This document shows, one piece after another, positions 15,379 to 24,108 of a stretch of 64,000 nucleotides of DNA. This DNA is from Nitratireductor arenosus. GTDB lineage: Bacteria > Pseudomonadota > Alphaproteobacteria > Rhizobiales > Rhizobiaceae. Made by a program: the position numbers and the translations under genes. The notes below the pieces were generated by a model. It was not told the DNA's origin. It saw nothing but the letters and a program-made list of their open reading frames with translations, and searched no databases. Each line of letters opens with the position of its first letter. Within the stretch, counting starts at the first letter, position 1. The stretch lies in contig NZ_WPHG01000004.1 in assembly GCF_009742725.1 (NCBI RefSeq), positions 310,001 to 374,000 of the forward strand, written 5' to 3'.

Positions 15379-16620
15379 TCACGACGACATCCGGCGCCTG
15401 CGCGAAAACAACGCCGCCGCCCAGAAGCTTGCCGCCAGTACCAACGTGCCGGCGATCACCGCCAGCATGACGCGATCATAATCGCCGTCGCGCGCCCACA
15501 GCGCTGCCGCGGCCAGCGGCGCCAGCGCCTGCACGAGATGCATGGGAGCCGTCAGCGCGCCGTTGATCGCGCCGTAAGCGTTGCGGTCGACCATCTCGGG
15601 AACCGCCAGCCCGCGTACGATCGTCAACACGCCATTGGCTGCCCCGTAGAAGAGCGCGACCGGCGCCAGCAGCCAGAATTCGGCCGGTGCGAAAGCGAAG
15701 CCGGCCGCCGCGAACGGGAACGCCAGCACCGCGACCGACCCGATCCGGCGCACGGGCGCCTCGGCCATGAAAAACCACACCAACACCCGCCCCGCTACCT
15801 GGGCCGGCCCGATCACCGCGATCACGCCGACGACGGCGGCCGGCGCAAGTCCTTTTTCGAGCAGGATCGGGTAGAGATGGAAGGTCAATATCGAAAACGC
15901 CGCCGCGTAGGCGACCAGCGCCAGGACCAGCGCCCAAAACACCGGTCTGCCGGCGGCCACGACCACGGCGCGGCGTCCCGTAACGGTCGGACGGTCGGCG
16001 GCGCCGGCAACGGCCTGATCCCTGGCCGGATCGATGGCGAAGACATAAAGTGGCGCGCATATCAAGATATTGACCAGGCCGAGCCCGATCAGCGCACCGC
16101 GCCAGCCCACCTGATCGAGCAGGAACTGGATCAGAGGCACGAAGACGGTGCTTGCGAACCCGCCCCACAGGGTCAGCGCGGTGATGCCGCGCCGCGCGCC
16201 GCTCGCCCCGGCGCGCCGGGCGATCACCGCGAAGGCGGGTTCGTAAAGAGTGGCCGCATGCAGGCCGCCGATCGCGGCGAAGATCAGGTAGAAGCCGTAC
16301 AGGCTTTGGACGCGCGACCACATGATCAGCAAAAGGCCGGCCGCCAGCGCGGCCGTCGCCATCACGACGCGCCCGCGCCCGCGATCGATCGCCGCACCGA
16401 CCGGGTAAGCGGCGAGACTGGCCGCGATCAGGCCGATCGTGACGGCAAGATAAAGATCCGGCTTGGCCCATCCGAGGTCCCGCCGCATCGCCTCCGCGAT
16501 CAACGGAAAGGAATAATAAAGCGACCCCCAGGAGCATATCTGCGCAATACCGAGCGCGGTGATCATCGCGAGCAAGGTCGGAGCAGAGGGCGCATAGCCG
16601 CGCCCGGGAACAGCGTTCAC
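15379..16620 (-). CDS. MFS transporter of the arsenic cluster
   Basis: A 413-aa protein with about 12 hydrophobic helices and MFS loop motifs (YPVGAAIDRGRGRVVM between helices 2 and 3). The GTG start at 16620 overlaps the stop of the Cys-rich gene (GTGA), which indicates coupled translation. Co-transcription with ArsR and a Cys-rich peptide points to export of an arsenical, for example a methylated or organo-arsenical or an arsenic-phosphoglycerate adduct as with ArsJ. The exact substrate cannot be read; no neighbouring GAPDH-like gene (the ArsJ partner) is present. Confidence 0.78.
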   Translation of the reverse strand: MNAVPGRGYAPSAPTLLAMITALGIAQICSWGSLYYSFPLIAEAMRRDLGWAKPDLYLAVTIGLIAASLAAYPVGAAIDRGRGRVVMATAALAAGLLLIMWSRVQSLYGFYLIFAAIGGLHAATLYEPAFAVIARRAGASGARRGITALTLWGGFASTVFVPLIQFLLDQVGWRGALIGLGLVNILICAPLYVFAIDPARDQAVAGAADRPTVTGRRAVVVAAGRPVFWALVLALVAYAAAFSILTFHLYPILLEKGLAPAAVVGVIAVIGPAQVAGRVLVWFFMAEAPVRRIGSVAVLAFPFAAAGFAFAPAEFWLLAPVALFYGAANGVLTIVRGLAVPEMVDRNAYGAINGALTAPMHLVQALAPLAAAALWARDGDYDRVMLAVIAGTLVLAASFWAAALFSRRRRMSS

Positions 16621-16841
16621 GCCGCCGTGCCGCAACAGGTTGTGTTTTGGGTTGCCTTTTCGTCCGGTCGCGCCGCGCCTTCGCTGCAGCCGCACCCGTC
16701 GCTCCCCTGCGCTTTGGCCTCGGCGTCCTTGGCACAGCAGGCCTCCACCTCCGCTGGCGCCGGCCCGCCGCAGCAGCCGGATTGCCCTTCGACCCCGGTC
16801 GTATGCTCGCCGCGCGACGCTGTCGGCTTGGGTTTCAGCAT
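16617..16841 (-). CDS. 8-cysteine mini-protein of the arsenic cluster
   Basis: This 74-aa peptide has eight cysteines in four paired clusters: CC at 23-24, CC at 35-36, CGC at 50-52 and CC at 69-70, spaced by Gly, Ala and Glu-rich linkers. It has no signal peptide or membrane helix. The 3' end overlaps the MFS gene by 4 nt and the 5' end overlaps arsR by 7 nt, so all three are one coupled unit. Vicinal thiols bind As(III) strongly. A metallothionein-like buffer or chaperone handing arsenite to the exporter is inferred. I do not recognise a named family. Confidence 0.7.
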   Translation of the reverse strand: MLKPKPTASRGEHTTGVEGQSGCCGGPAPAEVEACCAKDAEAKAQGSDGCGCSEGAARPDEKATQNTTCCGTAA

Positions 16842-17197
16842 CCTTTGATCCTTCCTTGCGATGCGCCATCTGCAGCCGGCAACGCAGTGGCACCGCTCAC
16901 CGGCCGGCAGTTGGCGTCGGCACAACACTCGTCCGCGAGATAGCCGATCAGAGCCTGCATATGCGGATAACTGGCGCGACAGATCAGGGTCGTCGCCTGC
17001 CGCTCCCGTTCCACCAGTTCGGTGTCCACCAACCGCCTGAGATGGTGCGACAGGGTCGAGGCCGGGATGGCGAGTTTTTCCTGAACATGGCCGACCGCTA
17101 GGCCCGCCGTGCCGGCGCGCACCAGCACACGATAGAGTTCGAGCCGGGTGGTATTGCCCAGCGCCTCGAGTTGCCGCGCGGCTTGTTCGATTTTCAT
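16835..17197 (-). CDS. arsR: ArsR/SmtB-family repressor (first ars unit)
   Basis: The 120-aa winged-helix protein has the ArsR HTH (VGHVQEKLAIPASTLSHHLRRL region, residues about 35-55) and a C-terminal Cys pair plus another Cys (ADECCADANC, near 88-97) suited to trivalent arsenic sensing, unlike the classical alpha-3 CVCDLC site. It heads the arsR, Cys-rich, MFS unit. Its start codon lies inside an inverted repeat (17186-17201) that is repeated upstream, which suggests autorepression including a block at the translation start region. Confidence 0.9.
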   Translation of the reverse strand: MKIEQAARQLEALGNTTRLELYRVLVRAGTAGLAVGHVQEKLAIPASTLSHHLRRLVDTELVERERQATTLICRASYPHMQALIGYLADECCADANCRPVSGATALPAADGASQGRIKGC

Positions 17198-17254
17198 CGA
17201 AATAGCATGGCGACCGCGCCGCCGCGGGTCAAGCCTATTTCGAGTATCATCGAA
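17186..17254 (-). promoter_or_regulatory. Twin ArsR operators TTCGA-N6-TCGAA
   Basis: The same dyad TTCGA-N6-TCGAA occurs at 17186-17201 (spanning the arsR start codon) and at 17239-17254 (upstream of arsR, 20 bp beyond the arsC stop). The copies are 53 bp apart, about five helical turns. Their identical architecture around an ArsR gene makes them likely ArsR binding sites. Confidence 0.6.
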
Positions 17255-17273
17255 TTATAGGGGGGGGCTGCGA

Positions 17274-17696
17274 TCAGGCGGCGCTCTTACCGCCGCTACC
17301 GATCACCACCTCGCCATCCTCCTTGACGAAGGAGGCGATCTGCACATTCGGCAGTAGTGCGAACACGCGTTCAAACGGGCGGCAGAGCGCCGTGCCCTTC
17401 GGGCTTTCCACGATCGGCCGATTGATCAGGATCGGATGCGCGATCATGGCATCGATCAGCGCATCGTCGCTCCAGGCGCCCTCGCCCAGGCCGAGTTCGT
17501 GATGAGGCGCGGCCTTGTCGCGCAGGATAGCGCGCGGCGTCACGCCCATCGCCTCAATCAGCGCGACCAGTTTCTCGCGCGTGGGCGGGGTCTTGAGATA
17601 TTCGATCACGACCGGCTCGACGCCTGCCTCGCGGATCGCGGCGAGTGTCTTGCGCGAGGTGCCGCAGGCCGGATTGTGGTAGATGGTGATCGTCAT
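17274..17696 (-). CDS. arsC: Arsenate reductase, glutaredoxin-dependent type
   Basis: This 140-aa ArsC of the E. coli plasmid R773 type reduces arsenate to arsenite using glutathione and glutaredoxin. The catalytic Cys11 sits in HNPACGTSRKTL, and the substrate-site Arg is in LINRPIVESPKG. It is the last gene of the arsR-arsC-acr3-arsC unit, 15 nt after acr3. A second, unrelated arsenate reductase is two genes upstream. Confidence 0.93.
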   Translation of the reverse strand: MTITIYHNPACGTSRKTLAAIREAGVEPVVIEYLKTPPTREKLVALIEAMGVTPRAILRDKAAPHHELGLGEGAWSDDALIDAMIAHPILINRPIVESPKGTALCRPFERVFALLPNVQIASFVKEDGEVVIGSGGKSAA

Positions 17697-17711
17697 GCGT
17701 GTCTCGTTCTT

Positions 17712-18803
<1,092 letters not shown>

Positions 18804-18831
18804 GAGATTGTCCTGAAGGGTTCGGTCGGGA

Positions 18832-19341
18832 TCATCCGGCCTTGGCGATATCGCCACCGATGGCGTCGAGCCGCTTTTGCAGCGTCATCTGGTCGATCGA
18901 GGCGAGCGGCAGGCTGGTGAAGACGGCGATGCGGTTCGACAACATCCGGTAGGCATCGGCGAAGGCGAGGTGCTTTTCGGCCTCCGTCCCCTCAACCGCG
19001 GCCGGATCGGGCACGCCCCAGTGCGCCGACATTGGCTGGCCGGGCCAGATCGGACAGCTTTCAGCCGCCGCACTGTCGCAGACGGTGAAGACGAAATCCA
19101 ATGCCGGCGCCTCGGGTCCGGAAAACTCTTCCCAGCTCTTGGAGCGCGCGAATCCGGTATCGTGGTTCATCGCCGTAAGCAGTCGCAGCGTGGCGGGGTG
19201 AACCGCGCCTTTTGGCTGCGAGCCGGCCGAAAATCCTCTGAAGCGCCCGTTTCCGATGCGATTGATGATCGCCTCGGCAAGGATCGAACGGGCGGAATTG
19301 CCCGTGCACAGAAAAAGTACGTTGTAGACCCGTTCGCTCAT
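18832..19341 (-). CDS. arsC: Arsenate reductase, low-molecular-weight phosphatase (thioredoxin-type)
   Basis: This 169-aa protein has the LMW-PTP P-loop CTGNSAR (Cys12 to Arg18) and a downstream redox Cys pair region ([15 protein letters not shown]), as in thioredoxin-linked ArsC. The start at MSERVYN (19341) overlaps the arsR stop by 4 nt (ATGA). The product reduces arsenate for export by ACR3. It gives the operon a thioredoxin route alongside the glutaredoxin route encoded by the other arsC. Confidence 0.92.
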   Translation of the reverse strand: MSERVYNVLFLCTGNSARSILAEAIINRIGNGRFRGFSAGSQPKGAVHPATLRLLTAMNHDTGFARSKSWEEFSGPEAPALDFVFTVCDSAAAESCPIWPGQPMSAHWGVPDPAAVEGTEAEKHLAFADAYRMLSNRIAVFTSLPLASIDQMTLQKRLDAIGGDIAKAG

Positions 19342-19718
19342 GTCGGCCCTTTCCACGCATCGTGATCGGTTGATTGGTGTTCGTCCTGCCGCAAGCAGGT
19401 CGCCGCCGCGATCGCGGGCCGGCACAGGCCCGGCGCGCCGTTGCAGCAATCCTCCATCAGGAAGGCGAGCAGGTCGCGAAAGCCGGTCATGTCGGCGGCG
19501 TAGCACACGCTGCGGCCCTCGCGCCGCGCGGCGATAAGCCCGGCCCGGTCGAGCACTTTCAAATGCGCCGACATGGTGTTTTGCACCGTCGACAGGCGCG
19601 CCGCGATCTCACCGGCCGCAAGTCCGTCTGGGCCGGCGCGCACCAAAAGGCGAAACACATCCAGCCGGGTCTCCTGGCCAAGCGCGGCCAGGGCGTCGAG
19701 AGCGGTTATCTTATCCAT
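19338..19718 (-). CDS. arsR: ArsR-family repressor (second ars unit)
   Basis: A 126-aa ArsR-type winged helix with the HTH STVQNTMSAHLKVLDRAGL region and C-terminal Cys residues (MEDCCNGAPGLC, about 91-102) likely to form the As(III) site. It heads arsR-arsC-acr3-arsC and overlaps arsC by 4 nt. The short upstream region contains an AT-rich imperfect dyad around 19716-19739 that may be its operator. Its sequence differs clearly from the other ArsR, so the two units are probably separately controlled. Confidence 0.9.
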   Translation of the reverse strand: MDKITALDALAALGQETRLDVFRLLVRAGPDGLAAGEIAARLSTVQNTMSAHLKVLDRAGLIAARREGRSVCYAADMTGFRDLLAFLMEDCCNGAPGLCRPAIAAATCLRQDEHQSTDHDAWKGPT

Positions 19719-20145
19719 ATTTCCAGAAATCCGGATATTTAGACCAGCCGCCGTTTAACCTTTGCCACGGCCGCACGCAAGATAAAAATCAAAGGTCGAC
19801 ACAGGGGTTTGCGGGTGGGCGATTACCGCACCTTGGCCATCCCGGTGAACGACAAGCGGCGCCTTGCGCGATCCGGCCCGAGCGACTTGCGCGCGGCCCG
19901 CGCCGGCACTGCGGAGCTTGAGCCCGCAGCCATCGCACCGTGGAGTATAGCCCGGTCTCGAATTGTCTAACTTCCCCCAGATGCCTTCAGGCAATCCTTG
20001 GCCGGTGCTTCTTGGCCTGGGAACGGACTGGCGACCGGGCACCGACGGAATCGCTGCCGCGTCCGCAATGCGGGTCGGCGCGTGACACAAGGCAGTTCCG
20101 CTCCGGCAGATTCGGTATAAGCTGCCGCCGAACAAGGTAAATGGC
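19719..20145. other. Intergenic region between arsR and the HWE kinase
   Basis: This stretch of 427 bp separates divergent genes. Apart from the presumed arsR promoter next to 19720-19745, I see no gene with a ribosome site or recognisable family, and no repeat or RNA structure worth naming. Confidence 0.5.
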
Positions 20146-21171
20146 ATGAGTACGATGGAATACCCGATCAGTCTGCAGCAGCACCTCGCAGCAATCGTCG
20201 AGGATTCCAACGACGCGATCATCACCAAAAACCTGGACAGCATCATACAGAGCTGGAATCGCAGCGCTGAACGCCTGTTCGGCTATACCGCCGAGGAAGC
20301 GATCGGCCAGCCGATCACGATCCTCTTCCCCGAGGGCCGGCAGGGTGAAGAGGCTGATATTATCGGCAGGATACGCCGCGGTGAACGCATCACGCATTAC
20401 GAGACCACCCGCCGGAGAAAGGACGGAAACCTCTTACCGATCTCCCTGACCATCTCCCCTGTCCGCGATGCCAGCGGCCGCATCGTCGGTGCCTCAAAGA
20501 TCGCGCGTGACATCACCTTGCAACACGAAGCGGAAGAACAGCAGCGCTTGCTGTTGTCGGAAATGCGTCATCGGGTCGGAAACTGCTTCGCCGTCGCAAG
20601 CGGCCTGCTGAGTATATGCGCCCGGCAAGCAGACACGACCGAGGAACTTGTGCAGATGGTGAAGGAGCGCTTTGCAGCGCTGTCGGTCGCGCATTCTCTC
20701 GCCGTGCATGACCCGAAGCAAACGCACACGCAAACCTCGAATACGCGCCTGTCCGAACTACTTCTGTCTATTTTGGAGCCATTCGTCGGAACGAAACGGC
20801 CGCGTATTGAAGTCGAGGATTGTCCGGTTGTGGATGCGGCAATCACGCCGTTCGCGCTCGTGTTCTACGAACTTTGCACAAATGCACTGAAATATGGCGC
20901 GCTTTCCCAGCCGGAAGGCGAACTCGCCGTCAGCACCGAGCGACACCACGATCGGCTGCGGATTATCTGGGCGGAAACCTGCAGGCTTGAGTGCGAGGAT
21001 CAAGCCAAGCCTCGCCTAGGTTTCGGCACGCGGATGAGCCAGACCACGATCGCCAGCTATCTCGATGGATCGTTCGAGCGGACATTCGCGCCAACCGGCA
21101 TGCGGGCCGTGATCGATCTGAGTCTGGAAAAGGTCACGGGACAACGCCTGACCACAACAATTTCGGAATGA
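20146..21171 (+). CDS. PAS-domain HWE-type sensor histidine kinase
   Basis: A 341-aa soluble kinase. A PAS domain (about 12-125, with FGYTAEEAIGQPITILFP and a PAC-like IVGASKIARDIT end) precedes an HWE-type transmitter: the phosphoacceptor His142 in EMRHRVGN, the N-box ELCTNALKYGALS, and the WAE element (IIWAETC) that names the family. Such kinases often feed general stress-response phosphorelays or light/redox sensing in Alphaproteobacteria. No cognate regulator lies nearby. The 3' end runs directly into a transposase relic, so the gene's surroundings have been rearranged although the kinase looks complete. Confidence 0.85.
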   Translation: MSTMEYPISLQQHLAAIVEDSNDAIITKNLDSIIQSWNRSAERLFGYTAEEAIGQPITILFPEGRQGEEADIIGRIRRGERITHYETTRRRKDGNLLPISLTISPVRDASGRIVGASKIARDITLQHEAEEQQRLLLSEMRHRVGNCFAVASGLLSICARQADTTEELVQMVKERFAALSVAHSLAVHDPKQTHTQTSNTRLSELLLSILEPFVGTKRPRIEVEDCPVVDAAITPFALVFYELCTNALKYGALSQPEGELAVSTERHHDRLRIIWAETCRLECEDQAKPRLGFGTRMSQTTIASYLDGSFERTFAPTGMRAVIDLSLEKVTGQRLTTTISE

Positions 21172-21176
21172 AGCCA

Positions 21177-21242
21177 TGCCCGGGCGAAGTCGAACGCGAC
21201 CTTGGCCTTGAACTCGGCCGTAAACCGTCTGCGTGTCTTCAT
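21177..21242 (-). mobile_element. IS3-family transposase OrfA N-terminal relic
   Basis: The minus strand from 21242 encodes MKTRRRFTAEFKAKVA, the characteristic start of IS3-group OrfA, and resemblance fades after about 18 residues. No remaining OrfA or OrfB is visible, so this is a short leftover of an insertion sequence abutting the HWE kinase stop. 21243-21484 contains no recognisable gene. Confidence 0.65.
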
Positions 21243-21484
21243 GCTGGATCGTCCTTCTCAACGGTCGATCCACCGTATGCCCCCTGTCTCAGAAACCGGC
21301 ACCACCTCACTGACGTGCACGCCGTCACAGCCGCAATCGTTCGAAACAGAAATTCCCCGCAAACCGGTGCGCCAAATGCCGCGTCAGCGCCTTCTTTCAA
21401 TCCTCAAGATATCCACCTCGAAAAGTCTGCCAAAATAGTGCGAGAATGAACAATTCTACGACATCGATGGATGTAACGAACAAT

Positions 21485-22846
21485 TCAGTTGCGAATCGCT
21501 TCCTCCGCGGCAAGCGCCACCGCCAACAGGTGATCGTCTGTATGCGGCAGGCCCGATAACAGGCACCCGACCGGCATCCCGGCGGCGCCCGTCGTACCAC
21601 AGGGAATGGAAACACCACACCAATCGAGGAAATTGCCGATCTGCGTGTTACGTAACGCTTTCGCGTTGGCAGCGAAGAAGCTCGCATCATCGGCCAGAAG
21701 GCCCTCTATCTTCGGCGCGACATGAGGCAATGTCGGCGAAACGAGTATTTCGCCGGGTGCGACGGAGCGAGCCATTTCCGCGATCATGCGCTCGCGCGTC
21801 TGGAGGATATGGACGTAGTCCGGTACGGTGATCTTCTGGCCGGCCAATATCCGCGAAACGACACGCGGATCGATGTTCCGGGCATTTTCGCCGTGTAGCC
21901 GCTCGTGATGAAACGCATAGGCTTCTGCCGTGACGAGAGCCCCCTTCTCGGCAATGAGTTCGAATAGCTGGGAAAAAATCGGAAAAGCCTGACGACGGAT
22001 GCGGACTCCGGCATTGGTAAGTTTCTCAAGTGCCGCCTCGAAGGCGGTAGCGACACCATCCTCAATGCCGTCGAAGAACACTGTTTCCGGCACGACGAGG
22101 GATTGTCCCTCCAGCCCTCCCCGAACTACCTCCGAACGGGTGCAGCCGCGCATGGCTGCGTCGACCCATACGGCGTCCTGAACGGTTCGGCACAACGGGC
22201 CGAGGGAATCGAGGCTCTTTGCCAGCGGAAAGACGCCGCCCATGCCATAGCGCCCTCGCGTCGCCTTGTAGCCGACAATTCCGTTGAAAGCGGCGGGGAT
22301 ACGGATGGAGCCGCCGGTGTCCGTGCCGATCGCAACGGGCACGAGACCGGCCGCCACCGCCACGCCCGAGCCAGAGGACGAGCCGCCGGGAACGCGCGGG
22401 GCATCGGTTGCTGCGGGGTTCTTCGGCGTGCCGTAATGCGGGTTGATGCCGATACCGGAAAAGGCGAATTCACTCATATTGGTCCGGCCGACGGCAATCA
22501 TGCCGGCCTGTTTGAGGGCTGCGACGGCAGCGGCATCGGCTGTCGCGGGCCGGCTCTTCGCCAGCACCTTCGACCCGGCGGTGGTCGCCATCCCCTGCAT
22601 ATCAAAGAGATCCTTCCAGGCAACGGGTATACCGTCGAGGACGCCGATCGAGCGACCTTCGGCAAGCCGCTTAGCAGATATTTCAGCCTCGGCCATTGCC
22701 CTTTCCGGCGTCGGCCGGATGAAGATGGATTGATCCGCATGGGAGCGGATGGCGTCAAGCGTTTCCTCGGCGAGCGCACGCGGATCAAGCGCTCCCGTCT
22801 GTAGAAGAACTGAAAGTTGCGCAATCGACTTGCCAAGATTACCCAA
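21485..22846 (-). CDS. Amidase-signature-family amidohydrolase
   Basis: A 453-aa amidase with the full Ser-cisSer-Lys site: Lys78 in VAWKDLFD, the cis-Ser in GGSSSGSG (154-161), and nucleophile Ser180 in GTDTGGSIRIPA. It hydrolyses amides to acid plus ammonia; the substrate is unknown. The likely start is TTG at 22846 (no in-frame ATG near), with a modest AGGG upstream. It stands alone between two mobile-element relics, so it may have been acquired. No transporter or regulator is linked. Confidence 0.88.
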   Translation of the reverse strand: MGNLGKSIAQLSVLLQTGALDPRALAEETLDAIRSHADQSIFIRPTPERAMAEAEISAKRLAEGRSIGVLDGIPVAWKDLFDMQGMATTAGSKVLAKSRPATADAAAVAALKQAGMIAVGRTNMSEFAFSGIGINPHYGTPKNPAATDAPRVPGGSSSGSGVAVAAGLVPVAIGTDTGGSIRIPAAFNGIVGYKATRGRYGMGGVFPLAKSLDSLGPLCRTVQDAVWVDAAMRGCTRSEVVRGGLEGQSLVVPETVFFDGIEDGVATAFEAALEKLTNAGVRIRRQAFPIFSQLFELIAEKGALVTAEAYAFHHERLHGENARNIDPRVVSRILAGQKITVPDYVHILQTRERMIAEMARSVAPGEILVSPTLPHVAPKIEGLLADDASFFAANAKALRNTQIGNFLDWCGVSIPCGTTGAAGMPVGCLLSGLPHTDDHLLAVALAAEEAIRN

Positions 22847-23136
22847 ATTCTTACCCTATTTTCTTCGATGAATTTCTGAACTGTATTCAGCGTCGGGCGA
22901 GATAGCTGTCCTCATTCATCGTGGTGTTCTCACACCGCGATTGAATTAACTCTTTGCCAGTGGAGCCTGCGCCGCGACGGATGCGGATGCCGCCGTCCAG
23001 ATCGGACAGGCACTCTTTGCTGGAAAACGGGCGCAAGCCATCGAGCGACATCGACAACCCTCATCGCGCACGAGGTTGTCACCCATGTCTTAGGTACAGA
23101 CTGTTACCCATGTCTCCGGGCCGTACAAGTATGATT
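22847..23136. repeat. Intergenic region with IS-end-like direct repeats next to tRNA-Ile
   Basis: Two near-identical 14-mers, TGTCACCCATGTCT (23077-23090) and TGTTACCCATGTCT (23102-23115), lie 25 bp apart and just before the tRNA. ACCCATGTCTCCGG-like sequence is reminiscent of IS481-type element ends. No transposase frame survives. The rest of the region contains no gene I can support. Confidence 0.4.
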
Positions 23137-23212
23137 TGGTGGGCCCGGAGGGACTCGAACCCCCAACCAAGCGGTTATGAGCCGCCGGCTCTAACCATTG
23201 AGCTACAGGCCC
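23137..23212 (-). tRNA. tRNA-Ile (CAU anticodon, lysidine type)
   Basis: A 76-nt cloverleaf with encoded CCA. The acceptor stem is GGGCCTG/CGGGCCC, the anticodon loop CTCATAA gives CAU, and the T arm holds TTCGAGT. The D and anticodon arms (AGCTCAATGGTTAGAGC, GGCTCATAACCGCTTGGT) resemble E. coli tRNA-Ile2 rather than elongator or initiator Met, so C34 is expected to be modified to lysidine by TilS and to decode AUA. Confidence 0.88.
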
Positions 23213-23326
23213 CACCGGCTGCGTGACTTAGTGGCTTTTTGACCTCCGCACAAGCAGGTGCCGCAATCCACCCACATTCGCCCCCTAGCGCTTGCGGCGG
23301 GAGAGATTTCAACCGGAGTGAACTGA

Positions 23327-24037
23327 ATGATCCGCACCGTCCTGCCGCTGGCCGCCGCCCTGTCGCTTTCCGCCCTGCCCGCAATCGCCGCCGACCAGCC
23401 CTCTCCGCGCATCCAGGTGTCCGGCGAAGGCGAGGCGGCGCTGAAGCCCGATCTCGCGGTCCTGACCCTGTCGGTGATGCGCGAGGCCGACAGCGCGCGT
23501 GAAGCGATGAGCGCCGCAAACCAGGCGATGGAGGCCGTGATCGCGGCGATGAAGGAGGCCGGCATCGCCGCCCGCGACCTGCAGACCGCCGGCCTGCAGA
23601 TCAACCCGCGTTATGAAGCGAAAAAACACGACGACGGCAGCCAGACCTCCGAGATCGCCGCCTATCAGGTCGCCAACACGCTGACGGTGCGCGTGCGCGA
23701 CATCGCCGCCGTCGGCGCGGTGCTCGACCAGGCCGTCACGCTCGGCGTCAACCAGGGTGGCGGCATCCTGTTCGGCAACGAGGACCCTTCCTCCGCCCTG
23801 ACGCAGGCGCGCACGGCCGCCGTCAAGGACGCGATCGCCAAGGCGGGAACGCTGGCCGCGGCCGCCGGCGTCGAACTCGGTCCGATCGTCGAGATTTCCG
23901 AACAGGCCTATAATCCGCGCCCGATGCCCTATATGGCGCGGGCCGAAATGGCTGCCGGCGCGGCCCCGGTCGAAGCCGGCGAGAATGCCTACCGCGTCCA
24001 GGTCAACGTCACCTTCGGCATCGACGCGCAGCAATAG
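23327..24037 (+). CDS. SIMPL-domain periplasmic protein (DUF541)
   Basis: The 236-aa protein has a Sec signal peptide ending near PAIAAD and a SIMPL domain beginning RIQVSGEGEAALKPDLAVLTLSV, with the characteristic AGIAARDLQTAGLQINPRYE stretch and a C-terminal VQVNVTFGI strand. SIMPL proteins are periplasmic or outer-membrane-associated and linked to oxidative stress; biochemical function is unsettled. It is transcribed convergently with the binding protein gene, and a clear hairpin separates them. Confidence 0.87.
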   Translation: MIRTVLPLAAALSLSALPAIAADQPSPRIQVSGEGEAALKPDLAVLTLSVMREADSAREAMSAANQAMEAVIAAMKEAGIAARDLQTAGLQINPRYEAKKHDDGSQTSEIAAYQVANTLTVRVRDIAAVGAVLDQAVTLGVNQGGGILFGNEDPSSALTQARTAAVKDAIAKAGTLAAAAGVELGPIVEISEQAYNPRPMPYMARAEMAAGAAPVEAGENAYRVQVNVTFGIDAQQ

Positions 24038-24061
24038 GCCGCCGGCTCGTGAACGAACCAA

Positions 24062-24083
24062 GGCCCGGCGCGCACGCCGGGCC
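24062..24083. terminator. Bidirectional terminator hairpin
   Basis: GGCCCGGCG (24062-24070), a CGCA loop and CGCCGGGCC (24075-24083) form a perfect 9-bp stem between two convergent genes, with short A and T flanks. Confidence 0.7.
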
Positions 24084-24108
24084 CTTCATAACGGTTAATT
24101 CTCCGGAC

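Noticed and set aside
19755-20246. Minus-strand frame between arsR and the HWE kinase with a CDGCG stretch
   Set aside because: It briefly suggested a zinc-ribbon transposase fragment, but no family pattern continues and it overlaps the kinase start.
23137-23212. Calling the CAU tRNA an elongator Met tRNA
   Set aside because: The D arm and anticodon arm resemble tRNA-Ile2 of E. coli much more closely than alphaproteobacterial Met tRNA, so the lysidine-type isoleucine tRNA was preferred.
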